Shown: positions 7,638-18,434 of the stretch, piece by piece
Position numbering within the stretch: the stretch's first letter is position 1
Layout of the letters: each line of letters opens with the position of its first letter
NCBI GenBank assembly: GCA_025924315.1
Contig: JAICIO010000001.1
Location: 62,001-126,000, forward strand
Reading direction: 5' to 3'
DNA from: Phycisphaerae bacterium
Lineage (GTDB): Bacteria > Planctomycetota > Phycisphaerae > Tepidisphaerales > Tepidisphaeraceae
DNA: 64,000 nt
Notes under the pieces: model-generated
Told to the model about the DNA's origin: nothing
Database searches by the model: none
Seen by the model: the letters and a program-made list of their open reading frames with translations, nothing else
Position numbers and translations under genes: made by a program

Positions 7638-10600
7638 TCACCTTCGCATGATGGCAGCATCGTGATTCAAGAGCGCCGTCGCGAGCACAGTCCCGGCGGC
7701 GAGATCGGTGCGGTCGAGCTTCGGGTCATTCGGCTTCGCACCGACGGCCAGCAGCTTCTTCGCGGCGGCGGCGTCTTTCGTAAAGATCTCGCGCTGTTCC
7801 GTGTACATCTGGTTCAACACCATCATCTCTCGTTGCGTCGCGGGACGACCTGTGATTAAACGAAACGCCCAGGCAATGCGCTCGTCGGCACACGATCCAC
7901 CTTCCGTAAGCATCCGCTGCGCGATGAATCGCGCAGCTTCCGTGATCTGCGTGTCGTTGAGCAGCGCCAGCGCCTGCAGCGGGGTGTTGGTGGTTTGCCG
8001 CCGCACGGTGCATGTGTTTTTGTCCGCGGCGTCGAAGATCGTCATCGCCGGCGGGGGGACTGAGCGCTTCCAGAAGGTGTACAGGCTACGGCGATAGAGG
8101 CCCTCGCCTTTGTCCTGGTCATATGTCGGATGACCCATCGCGACGTCCCACACGCCTGCGGGCTGATACGGTTTGACACTTGGCCCGCCGAGCTTTTCGA
8201 CGAGCAGGCCGGCATCGAACAGCGCCTGATCGCGCAGCATCTCCGCCGTGAGTCGCCGCGCCGGCCCGCGCGCGAGCAGCGCGTTGCCCGGATCGTGCTC
8301 GAACTGCTCAGGCGTCGCCTTCGACGATTGCCGGTAGGTCGACGACATCGCGATCGTCTTGAGTAGCCGCTTCATGTCCCAGTGCATCGAGTGCGAGAAT
8401 TCGTAAGCAAGCCAGTCGAGCAATTCCTGATTTGACGGCTGCGCGCCCTGCGTGCCAAAGTTTTCGGTCGTCTCCACAATCCCGCGGCCGAACATCTGCT
8501 GCCACGCGCGATTCACGATCACGCGCGCCGTGAGCGGATTGCCGGGATCAACGACCCACTTCGCCAGTCCCAGCCGATTTCGCGGCTGATCCTTCGGAAA
8601 CGGCGGCAGAAACCCCGGCGTGTTCGCGGAGACAGCTTCGAGATGCGCATCGTACGCGCCGCGCTTCAGCACAAACGCGGGCTTCGTCGTCGGCATCTCC
8701 TTCATCACCATCGCTTCGGGAATGGACATCACCAGCGCGTTCTCTTCGCGACGGAGCGACGCGAGTTCATCGCGGGTCTTGAGCGACGGCGCGTAAACAT
8801 TCGCGATAAAGTTTTCGAAAAGCGCATCGCGCTGCGTTCTCGAAAGGGCAGACGGCGCCGTCTTGAACGCGATCGCAAGCTGCTCATTTCCGGCGAGGCT
8901 ACTGATCTCCAGCGGAACGAGCGCGCGCTTATAGACGCGAAACTCATCGACTTTCCCGCCCTTGAAACCGTTGTCACGGAAGCGGAAGCCAATTGCGAGA
9001 TCCGGCTCGGCAGCGCCATAGGTGATGTCGCGCGTGAGACCGTCGCGAATCACGTCGAACTCCGCGGGCGCGCCGTTGATGTAAATGTGAACACCGGCGG
9101 CGCGGCTCGATCCGTCGTACGTGACCGCGACGTGCGTCCACTCGTTGATCGGCACGACCTGCTTCGTCACAACCTTCAGGGAATTGCCTGGCCAGAAGTG
9201 ATGCAGCCCAAACGCGACGTGGCCATTTTCCAGCAGCAGCTCATACCCACGACTGGCCGCATCCGCGGGCGCTTTGCTCTTGTGCACGACCGTCATCCGC
9301 GGGGCGCGCGTTGGTGTCTGCAGCCACAGCGCGAGCGAAAACGAATCCGTCCGCGAGAAGAGTCCCACTCCGCCGGGAAACACGAATCCGTTCTCGCCAC
9401 TCAACTCCGCGGCGTTGCCAAACTTTCCAACGATTGGACCCGGATGTTCAACCGCTTTGCCGTAATTGTTCGGATCCGCCTCGTTCGCGACCTCATCGTT
9501 CTCCAGCGAATCAAACGAGCAATGCCCGACCAATCCCGTTTCATCGGGTGAAACGTAACGCTTTGCATTGAGCCAAGTGTCAAACGCTTTTCGCGCCTGC
9601 AGCCGCTGCACCTGAATCTCCTGCTGTTTCGCGGCAATATCTTTTCGCAGCGAGGCCAGTTTTACATCCTGCGCATCCGTCGAAAGCAGCATCGCTGGCG
9701 TCGGCATCGCGTCGGTGAAGTAGGACGTCTGCCCCGATTCATCGATGTTCTGGAAAAACGCGAACATCGAATAAAAGTCTTTTTGCGTAATCGGGTCATA
9801 CTTGTGATCGTGACATCGCGCGCACTCATAGGTGAGACCGAGGAACGCGGTGGACATCGTTGTCACGCGATCGACAACGTACGCGACGCGAAATTCCTCC
9901 GCGACAACCCCGCCTTCCTCGTTCTGCATGTGCAAACGATTGAACGCCGTCGCCAGACGCTGGTCTTTCGTTGCATTCGGCAGCAGATCGCCCGCGAGTT
10001 GGTCGGTAATGAATTGGTCGAACGGCAGGTTCTGGTTGAACGACTTGATCACCCAATCGCGATAGGGCCACATCGGCCGGTAGCGATCCATCTGGTAACC
10101 ATGCGTGTCGGCGTAGCGCGCAACTTCAAGCCAGTCGGTCGCCATGCGCTCGCCGTAGCGCGGCGAGGCGAGCAGTCGATCGACGAGCGCTTCGTATGCG
10201 TTCGGCGACGAATCATTCGTGAACGCATCGATCTCGACCGGCGTGGGTGGGAGACCGGTGAGATCGAGGGTCACCCGGCGAATGAGTGTTGCTTTGTCAG
10301 CTTCGGGAGCAGGTCGAAGCTTCTCTTCTTTCAATCGCGCTCGAACAAGAGCGTCGATCGGCGATGGGTTCGATTGAGGAATCGCCGGCAACTGCGGCGG
10401 GACGAACGCCCAGTGCGTTCCCCACTTCGCGCCTTGCTGCACCCATTTCGTCAACGTGTCAATCTGCGCCGGCGTGAGCTTGCGGATGTTGTCCGCGGGC
10501 GGCATGACGTCATCCGGATCCTTGGTGTTGATCCGGCGAACCAACTCGCTCTTCTCGGGATGCCCAGCAACGACGATCGTTACCCCATCATCGTCGGTGC

Positions 10601-10787
10601 TGAACACACCTTCCTTGCGATCGAGCCGCAGATCCTTCTGCCGCGCTTCGGCATCCGGCCCATGGCAGGCGTAGCACTTGGCCGACAAAATCGGCAGCAC
10701 GTCGCGCGCGTAATCGACGGTCGCGTCCGCCAGCAAACGACTCGACATCAGAGCGAAGAAGAGAATTACGACACAACGCCCGCGCAT
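7638..10787 (-). CDS. PSD1/PSCyt1 c-heme protein with LamG-like domain (DUF1549/DUF1553)
   Basis: A 1049-aa secreted protein with a signal peptide at residues 1-20. PSCyt1 contains a covalent heme site C38-Y-A-C41-H42. DUF1549 follows at about 150-360, including a second Cys pair in [12 protein letters not shown] concanavalin/LamG-like beta-sandwich occupies about 470-620 ([30 protein letters not shown]). DUF1553 fills about 700-1030 with [14 protein letters not shown] and [11 protein letters not shown]. It is the partner of the DUF1501 gene immediately downstream. Electron transfer coupled to carbohydrate binding is the usual suggestion for this family, not shown experimentally here. Confidence 0.93.
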   Translation of the reverse strand: MRGRCVVILFFALMSSRLLADATVDYARDVLPILSAKCYACHGPDAEARQKDLRLDRKEGVFSTDDDGVTIVVAGHPEKSELVRRINTKDPDDVMPPADNIRKLTPAQIDTLTKWVQQGAKWGTHWAFVPPQLPAIPQSNPSPIDALVRARLKEEKLRPAPEADKATLIRRVTLDLTGLPPTPVEIDAFTNDSSPNAYEALVDRLLASPRYGERMATDWLEVARYADTHGYQMDRYRPMWPYRDWVIKSFNQNLPFDQFITDQLAGDLLPNATKDQRLATAFNRLHMQNEEGGVVAEEFRVAYVVDRVTTMSTAFLGLTYECARCHDHKYDPITQKDFYSMFAFFQNIDESGQTSYFTDAMPTPAMLLSTDAQDVKLASLRKDIAAKQQEIQVQRLQARKAFDTWLNAKRYVSPDETGLVGHCSFDSLENDEVANEADPNNYGKAVEHPGPIVGKFGNAAELSGENGFVFPGGVGLFSRTDSFSLALWLQTPTRAPRMTVVHKSKAPADAASRGYELLLENGHVAFGLHHFWPGNSLKVVTKQVVPINEWTHVAVTYDGSSRAAGVHIYINGAPAEFDVIRDGLTRDITYGAAEPDLAIGFRFRDNGFKGGKVDEFRVYKRALVPLEISSLAGNEQLAIAFKTAPSALSRTQRDALFENFIANVYAPSLKTRDELASLRREENALVMSIPEAMVMKEMPTTKPAFVLKRGAYDAHLEAVSANTPGFLPPFPKDQPRNRLGLAKWVVDPGNPLTARVIVNRAWQQMFGRGIVETTENFGTQGAQPSNQELLDWLAYEFSHSMHWDMKRLLKTIAMSSTYRQSSKATPEQFEHDPGNALLARGPARRLTAEMLRDQALFDAGLLVEKLGGPSVKPYQPAGVWDVAMGHPTYDQDKGEGLYRRSLYTFWKRSVPPPAMTIFDAADKNTCTVRRQTTNTPLQALALLNDTQITEAARFIAQRMLTEGGSCADERIAWAFRLITGRPATQREMMVLNQMYTEQREIFTKDAAAAKKLLAVGAKPNDPKLDRTDLAAGTVLATALLNHDAAIMRR

Positions 10788-10845
10788 GTGGCGACAGTAT
10801 AAGCGAATTCGCCTTTACGAACGTACTGTGCGATGATCGGCTTTG

Positions 10846-12006
10846 ATGGCGCCGATTCCACAGCAATCCCGACGCCGCTGCCTGCGCGCCGTTGCTTGCG
10901 TAATTTTGTTCACAATCGCATGGGCCCGCTTTCTCAGCCCCGCCCATGGCCATCCCATCGGCTTCAGCGGATTGCGCGTCGAAATCCAACCGCAGACGAT
11001 TCACGCCGCGATGACGTTGCACACGCGCGATCTCGGCACGTGGTTTCCCCCCGCGAAGTATCCGGATTACGTGAAGAACGTTTGCGATGCCATCGCAAAA
11101 CAGGCCAGCGACTGCGTCGAGGTGCAGGTCGATGCGAAACCGATCGAAGTGAGATCGGTAAAGGCGTCCTCGCCCGAAGTCGGAATGATCGAACTCGACG
11201 TCGATTACGCGCTTCCGTCCAATGGCAAGACGATGCTCATTTGGACGAAGTGTCTTCGGCTGCTCCCTATCGGGCATCAGCAGTTGCTCGTTGTTGATGA
11301 CGCGCGCGGATCGAAACCTGAAACGCTGCTCGAGGACACGCTCGCGCCGGATCACGATTCGGTGGAGGTCGACATCCCGAGCGTAGCCAGCACTTCATCC
11401 ACACAACCGGCGACGACGCCGGCTCACGTCGCGTCGAACTCGCGATCCCGCGGGATCTCGTTCTTTTTGCTCGGCATCAATCACATCATCACCGGCTACG
11501 ATCACCTGCTGTTTCTCGCGGCGCTGCTTCTTGTATGCAACACCTTTGGTGAAGCCGCCAGCGTCATTACCTTCTTCACGATCGCACATTCGATCACGCT
11601 AACGGCCGCGACGCTCGGTTTGGTGCGCATGCCAGCGCGCGTCGTCGAGCCCGCGATCGCGGCGTCGATCGTATACGTGGGATTGGAAAACATTTTCGGA
11701 ACGCACAAATTCGCCTGGCGCGCCGCGATTACATTTGGTTTTGGATTGGTTCACGGACTCGGTTTCGCTTCGGCCCTTCGCGAAGTAGGATTAGGATCCA
11801 CCAGCGTCGGCATCGCGGTGCCGCTGGTGAAATTCAGCGTCGGCCTCGAGACCGGCCAGCTCTGCATCGCGGCGGTGATTCTGAAGATCATGCTGACGTT
11901 GCGAAAGAAGCAGCCGGATTTCAAGAGACAGTGGGTGCCGGCGGGTTCGATGCTGGTTTCGGTGATCGGCGCTTACTGGCTGATCACTCGTGTGATGGCG
12001 GGTTAG
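10846..12006 (+). CDS. HupE/UreJ-family membrane protein
   Basis: About 386 aa, starting at the ATG 10846; a TTG directly before it could add one residue. A signal or anchor segment (AVACVILFTIAWARF) is followed by an extracytoplasmic domain to about residue 190 with HPIGFSGLRVEIQ. A HupE/UreJ_2-type membrane domain then has about six helices and the diagnostic ISFFLLGINHIITGYDHLLFL and FGFGLVHGLGFASALREVGL. Conserved histidines in the GYDH and VHG motifs suggest a metal, as in nickel/cobalt or hydrogenase-linked relatives, but no hydrogenase or urease genes are near. Divergent from PSD1 and co-directional with the next gene. Confidence 0.88.
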   Translation: MAPIPQQSRRRCLRAVACVILFTIAWARFLSPAHGHPIGFSGLRVEIQPQTIHAAMTLHTRDLGTWFPPAKYPDYVKNVCDAIAKQASDCVEVQVDAKPIEVRSVKASSPEVGMIELDVDYALPSNGKTMLIWTKCLRLLPIGHQQLLVVDDARGSKPETLLEDTLAPDHDSVEVDIPSVASTSSTQPATTPAHVASNSRSRGISFFLLGINHIITGYDHLLFLAALLLVCNTFGEAASVITFFTIAHSITLTAATLGLVRMPARVVEPAIAASIVYVGLENIFGTHKFAWRAAITFGFGLVHGLGFASALREVGLGSTSVGIAVPLVKFSVGLETGQLCIAAVILKIMLTLRKKQPDFKRQWVPAGSMLVSVIGAYWLITRVMAG

Positions 12007-12046
12007 GGTTCTCGCCATATCTCGTCTTTGGGGAAAAGAGGATCGA

Positions 12047-15000
12047 ATGACGCGTTTAAGCCTCTGGGCTGTCGTCGTCGTCGTTGTCATTTCTACTTTT
12101 GTTCTACAATCATCCAATGCCGCGCCGAGTTCACAGCCATCGCCCGATGCGATCGGGCTGCGCGTGCGCTTCGGCATGAAGGACAAGGCCGCCACGAAGT
12201 GGGACGGAAAGCTCGTCGTCAGTGAAGGCAAAGTCACATCGATCCGCGGATGGCGGTGGGGACCGGGCGACAGCGCGGAAGGAAACGAGTTCACGATCTC
12301 GACGCGCCGGCCAGGCGCTCAAGGCGCCGGCGAAAAGAAGATCGTCGCCGCGGGCGGCAAGCTTCCGATCGCTGACAACGGTTTCATCGCCGAGCTTTCC
12401 GGCACCAAGCCTGATACGTCGATCACGCTCGACACCGCGCCGGGGAAGTATGAGTTCAAGCTCTCGGACCTTCCGTACGGGAAGTTGATCACCGCGCTTG
12501 ACGGCAACCTTCAGATCCAGCGCGTGCCTGTCGCGCGGGAAATCGCCGTGACGACCGAAGACGAGGATTACCCCGCCGTCGCGACCGCGAAAGACGGCAC
12601 GACGTACCTCGCGTACGTTTCGTTCAAGCACGGGAAAGATTTCCAGGGCGCGCGCGAGCGGCCTGCGACGCCGGAATCAGGGCCGGTCAGCGGCGCGAAC
12701 ATGACCACGCCGATCAAGCACCTCGATAAGCCGGAAGATTTCGATTACCTCGCCGAGCCCACTGGCGGCGAGCAGCTCTTTCTGCGCGTCGGTCATAATG
12801 ACGGCTCGTGGAGCGATCCGATCGCCGTCACCAATCGCAAGCAGGAGGTTTATCGCCCCGCGATCGCGGTTGATGGCAAGGGCCGCGTGTGGGTGTTCTA
12901 TTCTGAGCAGCTCAACCCCGACGCGCATCTCGATCACGGCAACTGGGAGATGATGGCCCGCACTTTCGATGCGCAGGGCAAAAAGCCCAGCGAGCCGATC
13001 AACATCAGCAACGCCAAAGGCCCGGACTTCATGCCCGCAGCCGCAACCGATTCGAGCGGAAATATCTGGCTTGCATGGGTCGGTGGCCGCGAGACGTCGT
13101 TCAACATTTTCTCCGTGCACCAGGACGGCGAGACATTCACCAAGCCGCAGCGCATGACTGACGCCACCGCGAACGAATGGGAGCCCGCGGTTGCGTGCGA
13201 CGCGAAAGGCGGCGTCGCGATCGCGTGGGACACCTACGGCAAGGGCGACTACGACGTGTACCTTTCTCGTCGCGGATCGTCCGGCGATTTTGAGAAGCCG
13301 CAGGCGGTCGCGGCGTCACTTCTTTTCGAAGTGCGCCCGACGATGGCGTACGACAAAGCCGGCAAGCTGTGGATTGCCTGGGAAGTGAGCGGCGACGAGT
13401 GGGGCAAAGATTTCGGCGGGCTCAAGAAGAAGGGCATCCCCATCTACCAAGCCGGCCGATGGCTTGCGATGCGCGTGCTCGACGAGAACGGGCAGTGGTT
13501 CACTCCGCCGGACGTGATGGAGGCGATGCCGTCCTGGGCGAAGCGTCCGCGCGCGACGGTTTCACACAACGAAGGCCAGAAGCCCAGCGGCTTTGAGGGC
13601 TCGATCACGCCGTGCTATCCGAAGCTCGCTGCGGATCCGGACGGCAACGTCTGGCTCGCGTTTCGTGGCAAGCACAACGGCCCGTGGCGCGTCGGCGTGG
13701 GAACGGTGTGGTTCGAATATGTGACGCGACTCGAGGCGGATCACTGGGCCGAAGCAGTGTGGCTCCCGCGATCGAACGGCGGGCTCGACGTTCGCCCCGC
13801 GCTTCAGGTTCGCGACGACGGACTGAGCATTTTCTATCAAGGCGACGGCCGCGCCGAAATAAATCCCAAAGCCGGTGTCGACGGCGGGGCAACAGCCCCC
13901 TCCGATAGCGACGCGCAGATCCCGGGCATGTCGGACGACGAAGCAGTTCCCTCCGCGGACGTGCAAGCGCCCGCGAGTCAGCCCTCGACCGATGAGCTGA
14001 TACAAACCGATCGGCCACGTAAGCGCAGGGGTGGAGGACGACGTGGCGGCGGGGGCGGAACGACCACCGACGCGGATCTCTACGAAGCCAGAATGGACGC
14101 GACTGTGTATGACAATGCAAAGCCCGCCGAACCTGCGCTTGCGACGACGCAGCCCGCGACCGCGGCCGAGCCGATCGCGGACACGGCTGTGGAACGCAAG
14201 GCTGTCCAGATAGCACGCGACTATCGCGTGAATTTGAACGGCGAGACCCTCCGCATCTGGCGCGGCGAATTCCACCGACACACCGAATACTCTCCCGACG
14301 GCCAGGGCGATGGCGGACTCCTCGACATGTGGCGCTATGCGATCGACGCCGCCAGCCTCGACTGGATCGGCGACGGCGATCACGACTATGGCGTCGGCCG
14401 CGAATACTCATGGTGGACGACGCAAAAGACCGTCACGCTCATGACGCTCGATAACCGCTTCGTGCCGGAATTCTGCTACGAACGGTCGGTCACGTACCCC
14501 GAAGGCCATCGCAATTGCATGTTCGCCGAGCGCGGCGTGCGATCTCTTCCGCGCTTGCCGCTTTCGGATCCGGAGAAGTTCGCGCCTGCGCCTGACACGG
14601 ACATGCTCTACATGTACCTCAAGCGCTTTAATGGCCTGTGTGCCCCGCACACGTCCGCCACCGACATGGGCACGGATTGGCGCAATCACGACCCCCAGGT
14701 CGAGCCGTGGGTCGAAATCTACCAGGGCGATCGCAATAATTACGAGCGCCCGGACGCGCCGCGATCGGCCGTCACCGAAGCGAAGCTCAAGCAGTCCACG
14801 CCCGACAAGGAAAGCATGGGCGGCTGGCGGCCCAAGGGTTTCGTGAACCTCGCGCTGCTCAAAGGCGAAAAGCTCGCCTTCGAGTGCAGCAGCGATCACA
14901 TCTCGACCCACCTCGCGTACGCGAACGTCTACGTCACGAATCCGACCCGCGAAGCGATCATGGATGCGATCCGCAAAAAGCGCGTCTACGCATCGACAGA

Positions 15001-15349
15001 CAACATCGTCGCGGATGTGCGTTGCAAGGTCGGCGACACGGAGCATTTCATGGGCGAAAGCTTCGCAACCAACGAGGCGCCGGCGCTGAATATCCACATG
15101 ATCGGCCCGCAGAAGTTCACGAAGATCACCATCATCAAGGACGACAAGGTTGTGAACGTTGTCGAGCCCGGCAAGGAAGACGTGACGCTCACCTGGACCG
15201 ACCCCAACCCGACGCCCGGCAAAGAATGCTACTACTACGTCCGCGGCGAGCAGGCGCCCGATATGGACGGCATCTCGTCCGGCGAACTCGTGTGGGCCTC
15301 GCCGATGTGGATTTCGTACAAGGGAAACCAACAGGCATCGGCCAAGTAG
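12047..15349 (+). CDS. Large secreted protein: beta-propeller plus PHP/DUF3604-like domain
   Basis: An 1100-aa protein with a signal peptide (residues 1-26). Residues about 170-590 show recurring propeller-blade strands with D-x-D-G-x-x-W/Y-L-A-W/Y patterns (AKDGTTYLAYV, DSSGNIWLAWVGG, DPDGNVWLAFRG). About 600-720 is low complexity, with a Gly/Arg run near 660 and acidic and Thr/Pro stretches. From about 740 a PHP/DUF3604-like metal domain begins: GEFHRHTEYSPDGQGDGG (HxH), GDGDHDYG (DHD), and later LCAPHTSA and FECSSDH. Probable extracytoplasmic hydrolase of unknown substrate with a sialidase-like propeller for binding. It follows the HupE-like gene by 40 bases. Confidence 0.8.
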   Translation: MTRLSLWAVVVVVVISTFVLQSSNAAPSSQPSPDAIGLRVRFGMKDKAATKWDGKLVVSEGKVTSIRGWRWGPGDSAEGNEFTISTRRPGAQGAGEKKIVAAGGKLPIADNGFIAELSGTKPDTSITLDTAPGKYEFKLSDLPYGKLITALDGNLQIQRVPVAREIAVTTEDEDYPAVATAKDGTTYLAYVSFKHGKDFQGARERPATPESGPVSGANMTTPIKHLDKPEDFDYLAEPTGGEQLFLRVGHNDGSWSDPIAVTNRKQEVYRPAIAVDGKGRVWVFYSEQLNPDAHLDHGNWEMMARTFDAQGKKPSEPINISNAKGPDFMPAAATDSSGNIWLAWVGGRETSFNIFSVHQDGETFTKPQRMTDATANEWEPAVACDAKGGVAIAWDTYGKGDYDVYLSRRGSSGDFEKPQAVAASLLFEVRPTMAYDKAGKLWIAWEVSGDEWGKDFGGLKKKGIPIYQAGRWLAMRVLDENGQWFTPPDVMEAMPSWAKRPRATVSHNEGQKPSGFEGSITPCYPKLAADPDGNVWLAFRGKHNGPWRVGVGTVWFEYVTRLEADHWAEAVWLPRSNGGLDVRPALQVRDDGLSIFYQGDGRAEINPKAGVDGGATAPSDSDAQIPGMSDDEAVPSADVQAPASQPSTDELIQTDRPRKRRGGGRRGGGGGTTTDADLYEARMDATVYDNAKPAEPALATTQPATAAEPIADTAVERKAVQIARDYRVNLNGETLRIWRGEFHRHTEYSPDGQGDGGLLDMWRYAIDAASLDWIGDGDHDYGVGREYSWWTTQKTVTLMTLDNRFVPEFCYERSVTYPEGHRNCMFAERGVRSLPRLPLSDPEKFAPAPDTDMLYMYLKRFNGLCAPHTSATDMGTDWRNHDPQVEPWVEIYQGDRNNYERPDAPRSAVTEAKLKQSTPDKESMGGWRPKGFVNLALLKGEKLAFECSSDHISTHLAYANVYVTNPTREAIMDAIRKKRVYASTDNIVADVRCKVGDTEHFMGESFATNEAPALNIHMIGPQKFTKITIIKDDKVVNVVEPGKEDVTLTWTDPNPTPGKECYYYVRGEQAPDMDGISSGELVWASPMWISYKGNQQASAK

Positions 15350-15353
15350 TCCT

Positions 15354-15428
15354 GTAGGGTGCGCTTCAGCGCACCGGTTATTCCCTTGTGCGCCGAATGA
15401 ATAACCGGTGCGCTAAAGCGCACCCTAC
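15354..15428. repeat. Palindromic doublet, family 1 (copy A)
   Basis: Two inverted copies of GTAGGGTGCGCTTCAGCGC... flank a 13-base centre. Each half is itself a hairpin: GGTGCGCT-TC-AGCGCACC on the left and GGTGCGCT-AA-AGCGCACC on the right. The TAG stop of the GH36 gene (read on the minus strand, 15425-15427) lies inside the right edge. Confidence 0.9.
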
Positions 15429-17350
15429 ATGCGCCGATAGATGATAATCGCCGAACCCGGTCGTGAAGTGATGGAGATGGGCAAACCCTTCTCCATCAAT
15501 TCGCGGCCGGATTGTTTTGTCATTTGCTTCGTGTCGAGATTCGTCAGTTCGTAGCTCGCATCCGTCCGCAAGCCGTTCAGCCTGAACGTCATCGTCTCGT
15601 CCGCGTTCTTCGCGCGCCGAAACGCCTGCACCGCGCCTTTCCCTGTCTCGTCGTCGTCATACTGCCACGCCATCCACATGTCATCTTTCTGCGAGTAAGG
15701 CGTCAGCGGATAGAAATCGCCGAGCATCACGTCGCGAAACTGACGATGATCCGCGACCGCTTTGCGGATCACGTCGAAGTTCATCTTGTCCGTACCGTCT
15801 CCGCCCGGACCAAAGGTCAGTTCTGACACCATCGAGCTACGGATCCAATATTCATCGCGCACGCCGATGAATCCTGTCCCTTGATATGGCACCCACATCG
15901 CCAGCCCATACGTCTGACACTGCTGACCTTCCGGCGAGTTGTACCAGTCGCTTCGCAGCAGCGGCACCGCGCGCTTCAGCGTTTCGATGTCGTTGCGACG
16001 TCCGCCGGACGAACACGAATCGATGAACATCTTCGGATGCCGCTTCAGCAGCTCGTCCCAATAGGCGAGATAACCCTCGACGTGACGAATCTCGGCGATG
16101 CCTTGCCGATCTGCACCGTCCGCGCCGCGCCAATACGTCAGCGGATCGATGTTGAAATCCTGGCGATAGATGTCGATGCCTTCGTCCGTCAGCAGCTTGT
16201 CGATGTGATCCGTCAGCCACGCGCGCACCTTCGGTTCGCCGAGCTCAAGCAACCCTTGATCTTTCAGATCGTGCACCCAGTCCGGATGCTGCGTCGCGAT
16301 CCATGTGTCCTTGTAAACGCGCTCGGGCTCAAACCAGACGATCGATTTCATCCCGTGCGCGTGCACGAAATCGCTCACTTCGCGCAGACCTTTCGGAAAC
16401 CGCGTGCGATCGACTTCCCACGTCCCCGTCTTCGGCCAACCCACGCCATCGCACGGATACCACCCCGCGTCCTGCCACCACGCGTCGAGCTTGACACCGT
16501 GATTGAGATACTGCTGGATGAACTTCAGCTCCTGCTGCGCGTTGCTCATCAGCCCGGGATAAAAGTTCCCGGTGCAAAGCGTCGCCATCGGTGCCGGCGG
16601 CTTTCCTTCTGGCCGCGGCGTGTTGTGAAGAACCATCCAGCGCCGCCAGAGATTCTGCCCGCGGATCCAGTCGCCCCGGTAAAACTGCGCAACCACTCGC
16701 GGACCGCGCACGGTTTCGCCCGGATGCAATTTGAAATGCGTCAGCTCCTGCCCGCCGCTCAAATGCACTATGGTGCCTTGTCGAGAGAAAGAAGCGGACC
16801 ATTGCCCGGGCCATCCAATCGCAACAATCGCTCCGCGATCTTTCGACCCGAAGTTGAAATACGGAAACACATTCTGCGTCGGCCGCCCACCACTCGCGGT
16901 AATCGTCTTCGTCTCACCGTTGCTGAGCGGCTCGGCAATCGGTTCGTAACTCGCCGCCGTCGCGTTGTCACCGGCGTTGTGATGCAGGACGATGTTCGCA
17001 TCGCCAAGGTCGAACGACGCGTCGATCGCGCAAACATTCTCGATGATTGGCGTGTCCTGTTTTCCCTCATTGCGAAAGTAGACCGTCCATTCAACAGTCG
17101 GCGAATCATCGTAGTGTTCAAGCTCGTAACGAACGACCAAACCTGTTTTCGGATCTGTGAACCGGGTCCCGTCGTGCTTCCAACCCTTGAGCAGCGCCGA
17201 TGACGGCTGGCCACCATAGAGGAACGAGATCGGCGGCGTCGTGGTCTTCACCCATCGCGTCGCATCCGCGAGCTCTTCGCGCGTGGGCGTGACGGCGCGC
17301 ACAACGATCGGGCTGAGCAGGAGTATCGAAAGAGCGAGTCGCTTCAACAT
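15425..17350 (-). CDS. Glycoside hydrolase family 36-like alpha-galactosidase, secreted
   Basis: A 641-aa enzyme. I start at ATG 17350, which gives the signal peptide MLKRLALSILLLSPIVVRA; longer frames run into the promoter of the divergent gene. An N-terminal beta-sandwich is followed by a TIM barrel with the GH36 signatures WWQDAGWYP, KSIVWFEPERV, nucleophile D398 in IYRQDFN, SCSSGGRRND and acid/base D468 in LLRSDW. It should release alpha-galactosyl residues from oligo- or polysaccharides outside the cytoplasm (family knowledge). The stop codon TAG is supplied by the palindromic repeat next to it. It is divergent from an oxidoreductase gene and is part of a carbohydrate gene island. Confidence 0.9.
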   Translation of the reverse strand: MLKRLALSILLLSPIVVRAVTPTREELADATRWVKTTTPPISFLYGGQPSSALLKGWKHDGTRFTDPKTGLVVRYELEHYDDSPTVEWTVYFRNEGKQDTPIIENVCAIDASFDLGDANIVLHHNAGDNATAASYEPIAEPLSNGETKTITASGGRPTQNVFPYFNFGSKDRGAIVAIGWPGQWSASFSRQGTIVHLSGGQELTHFKLHPGETVRGPRVVAQFYRGDWIRGQNLWRRWMVLHNTPRPEGKPPAPMATLCTGNFYPGLMSNAQQELKFIQQYLNHGVKLDAWWQDAGWYPCDGVGWPKTGTWEVDRTRFPKGLREVSDFVHAHGMKSIVWFEPERVYKDTWIATQHPDWVHDLKDQGLLELGEPKVRAWLTDHIDKLLTDEGIDIYRQDFNIDPLTYWRGADGADRQGIAEIRHVEGYLAYWDELLKRHPKMFIDSCSSGGRRNDIETLKRAVPLLRSDWYNSPEGQQCQTYGLAMWVPYQGTGFIGVRDEYWIRSSMVSELTFGPGGDGTDKMNFDVIRKAVADHRQFRDVMLGDFYPLTPYSQKDDMWMAWQYDDDETGKGAVQAFRRAKNADETMTFRLNGLRTDASYELTNLDTKQMTKQSGRELMEKGLPISITSRPGSAIIIYRRM

Positions 17351-17415
17351 ACCGCGCAGTGTAACGTTGAAAGCCCGCGAAATCTGAGTAGGTTGCTCGC
17401 GGGAGATATGTTTCG

Positions 17416-18390
17416 ATGGCTCGAACAATCAACATCGGCCTGATCGGCTGCGGCGGACTCGGCCGCGTGCACGCGGATTGCGTGAAACGCATCGATGGCG
17501 CGCAGATGATCGCCTTCTGCGACACCAACGAATCCGCGGCGCAGAAGCTGTCCGACGATTTCGGCGGCAAATACGCGACAACGTCCGCGGACAAGGTGCT
17601 GAGCGATCGGGAAATTGACGCGATTTACATCTGCACGCGTCACGACTCGCACGCATCTCTCGCGATCGCCGCCGCCCGCGCCGGCAAGCAAATCCTCATC
17701 GAAAAGCCGCTCGCCCTGAATCTGAATGACTGCGAAGGGATCGCGCGCGAAGTGGAAGCATCCGGCGTGCATCTCATGCCCGCGTTCAAGATGCGGTACT
17801 ACCCGCTCGTGCAGAAGGCGCACGAATTTATCCCCGCGCCGCTGATCGTCGTCGGCCAGATGATGGACAATCGCTGGGGCGACGATCACTGGGCGCAGGA
17901 TCCGGTCCAAGGCGGGGCGAATGTGCACAGCCAGGGTTGTCATACCACGGACATCATGCGCTACTTCGCGGGCAGTGAACCGAAAACGATCTGGGCAACC
18001 GGCGGAACCTTTACGCATCCGGGCCACAAGTGCATCGACCAATGCGTCGCGTCGATTCAATTCGCAAGCGGCCGTGTCGGGAGCTGGATTCAGGGCGACG
18101 CGGCGCAGGGACAATTCACGAGCAAATTCTTCTTCGAACTCTTCGGCCCCGATGGCCGCAGCGTGCAGTTGTACGACCGATTGAAGAAGGCGACATTCTT
18201 CGACGGACAGAACACATGGACGGAAGAGCGAACTGATGAAGAGGGCTTTTATCTCGAAAACGTGGAATTCATCTCCGCGCTGAAAGAAGATCGCGCGCCC
18301 GCGCTGAACGCACAAGACGGAATTCAAGCGACAAGAATTGTGCTCGCCGCGGACCGTGCGATCCGCACCGGCGAAATTCAACATTTGTAG
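17416..18390 (+). CDS. Gfo/Idh/MocA-family NAD(P)-dependent oxidoreductase
   Basis: A 324-aa protein with an N-terminal Rossmann fold (NIGLIGCGGLGRVHADC), the conserved lysine motif LIEKPLAL and a C-terminal alpha/beta domain with HTTDIMRYFAG. These enzymes oxidise or epimerise sugars and cyclitols. It lies 65 bases from the divergent GH36 gene and upstream of a second, more distant family member and an enolase-superfamily gene, which supports a sugar-acid pathway. Its TAG stop (18388-18390) is the first three bases of a family-1 palindrome unit. Confidence 0.9.
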   Translation: MARTINIGLIGCGGLGRVHADCVKRIDGAQMIAFCDTNESAAQKLSDDFGGKYATTSADKVLSDREIDAIYICTRHDSHASLAIAAARAGKQILIEKPLALNLNDCEGIAREVEASGVHLMPAFKMRYYPLVQKAHEFIPAPLIVVGQMMDNRWGDDHWAQDPVQGGANVHSQGCHTTDIMRYFAGSEPKTIWATGGTFTHPGHKCIDQCVASIQFASGRVGSWIQGDAAQGQFTSKFFFELFGPDGRSVQLYDRLKKATFFDGQNTWTEERTDEEGFYLENVEFISALKEDRAPALNAQDGIQATRIVLAADRAIRTGEIQHL

Positions 18391-18416
18391 GGTGCGCTTC
18401 AGCACACCAGTTACTT
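18387..18416. repeat. Single palindrome unit, family 1 (copy B, no inverted partner)
   Basis: GTAGGGTGCGCTTCAGCACACC followed by AGTTACTTG matches the left half of the family-1 doublets with two or three substitutions; the inverted right half is missing. It spans the stop codon of the upstream gene and ends about 18 bases before the next ATG. Confidence 0.75.
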
Positions 18417-18434
18417 GTTTTGCAGAGACATCAT

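Noticed and set aside
12028-12225. Short frames overlapping the start of the 1100-aa gene, and many similar frames elsewhere
   Set aside because: They have no ribosome site, no recognisable composition, and lie inside well-supported genes in other frames.
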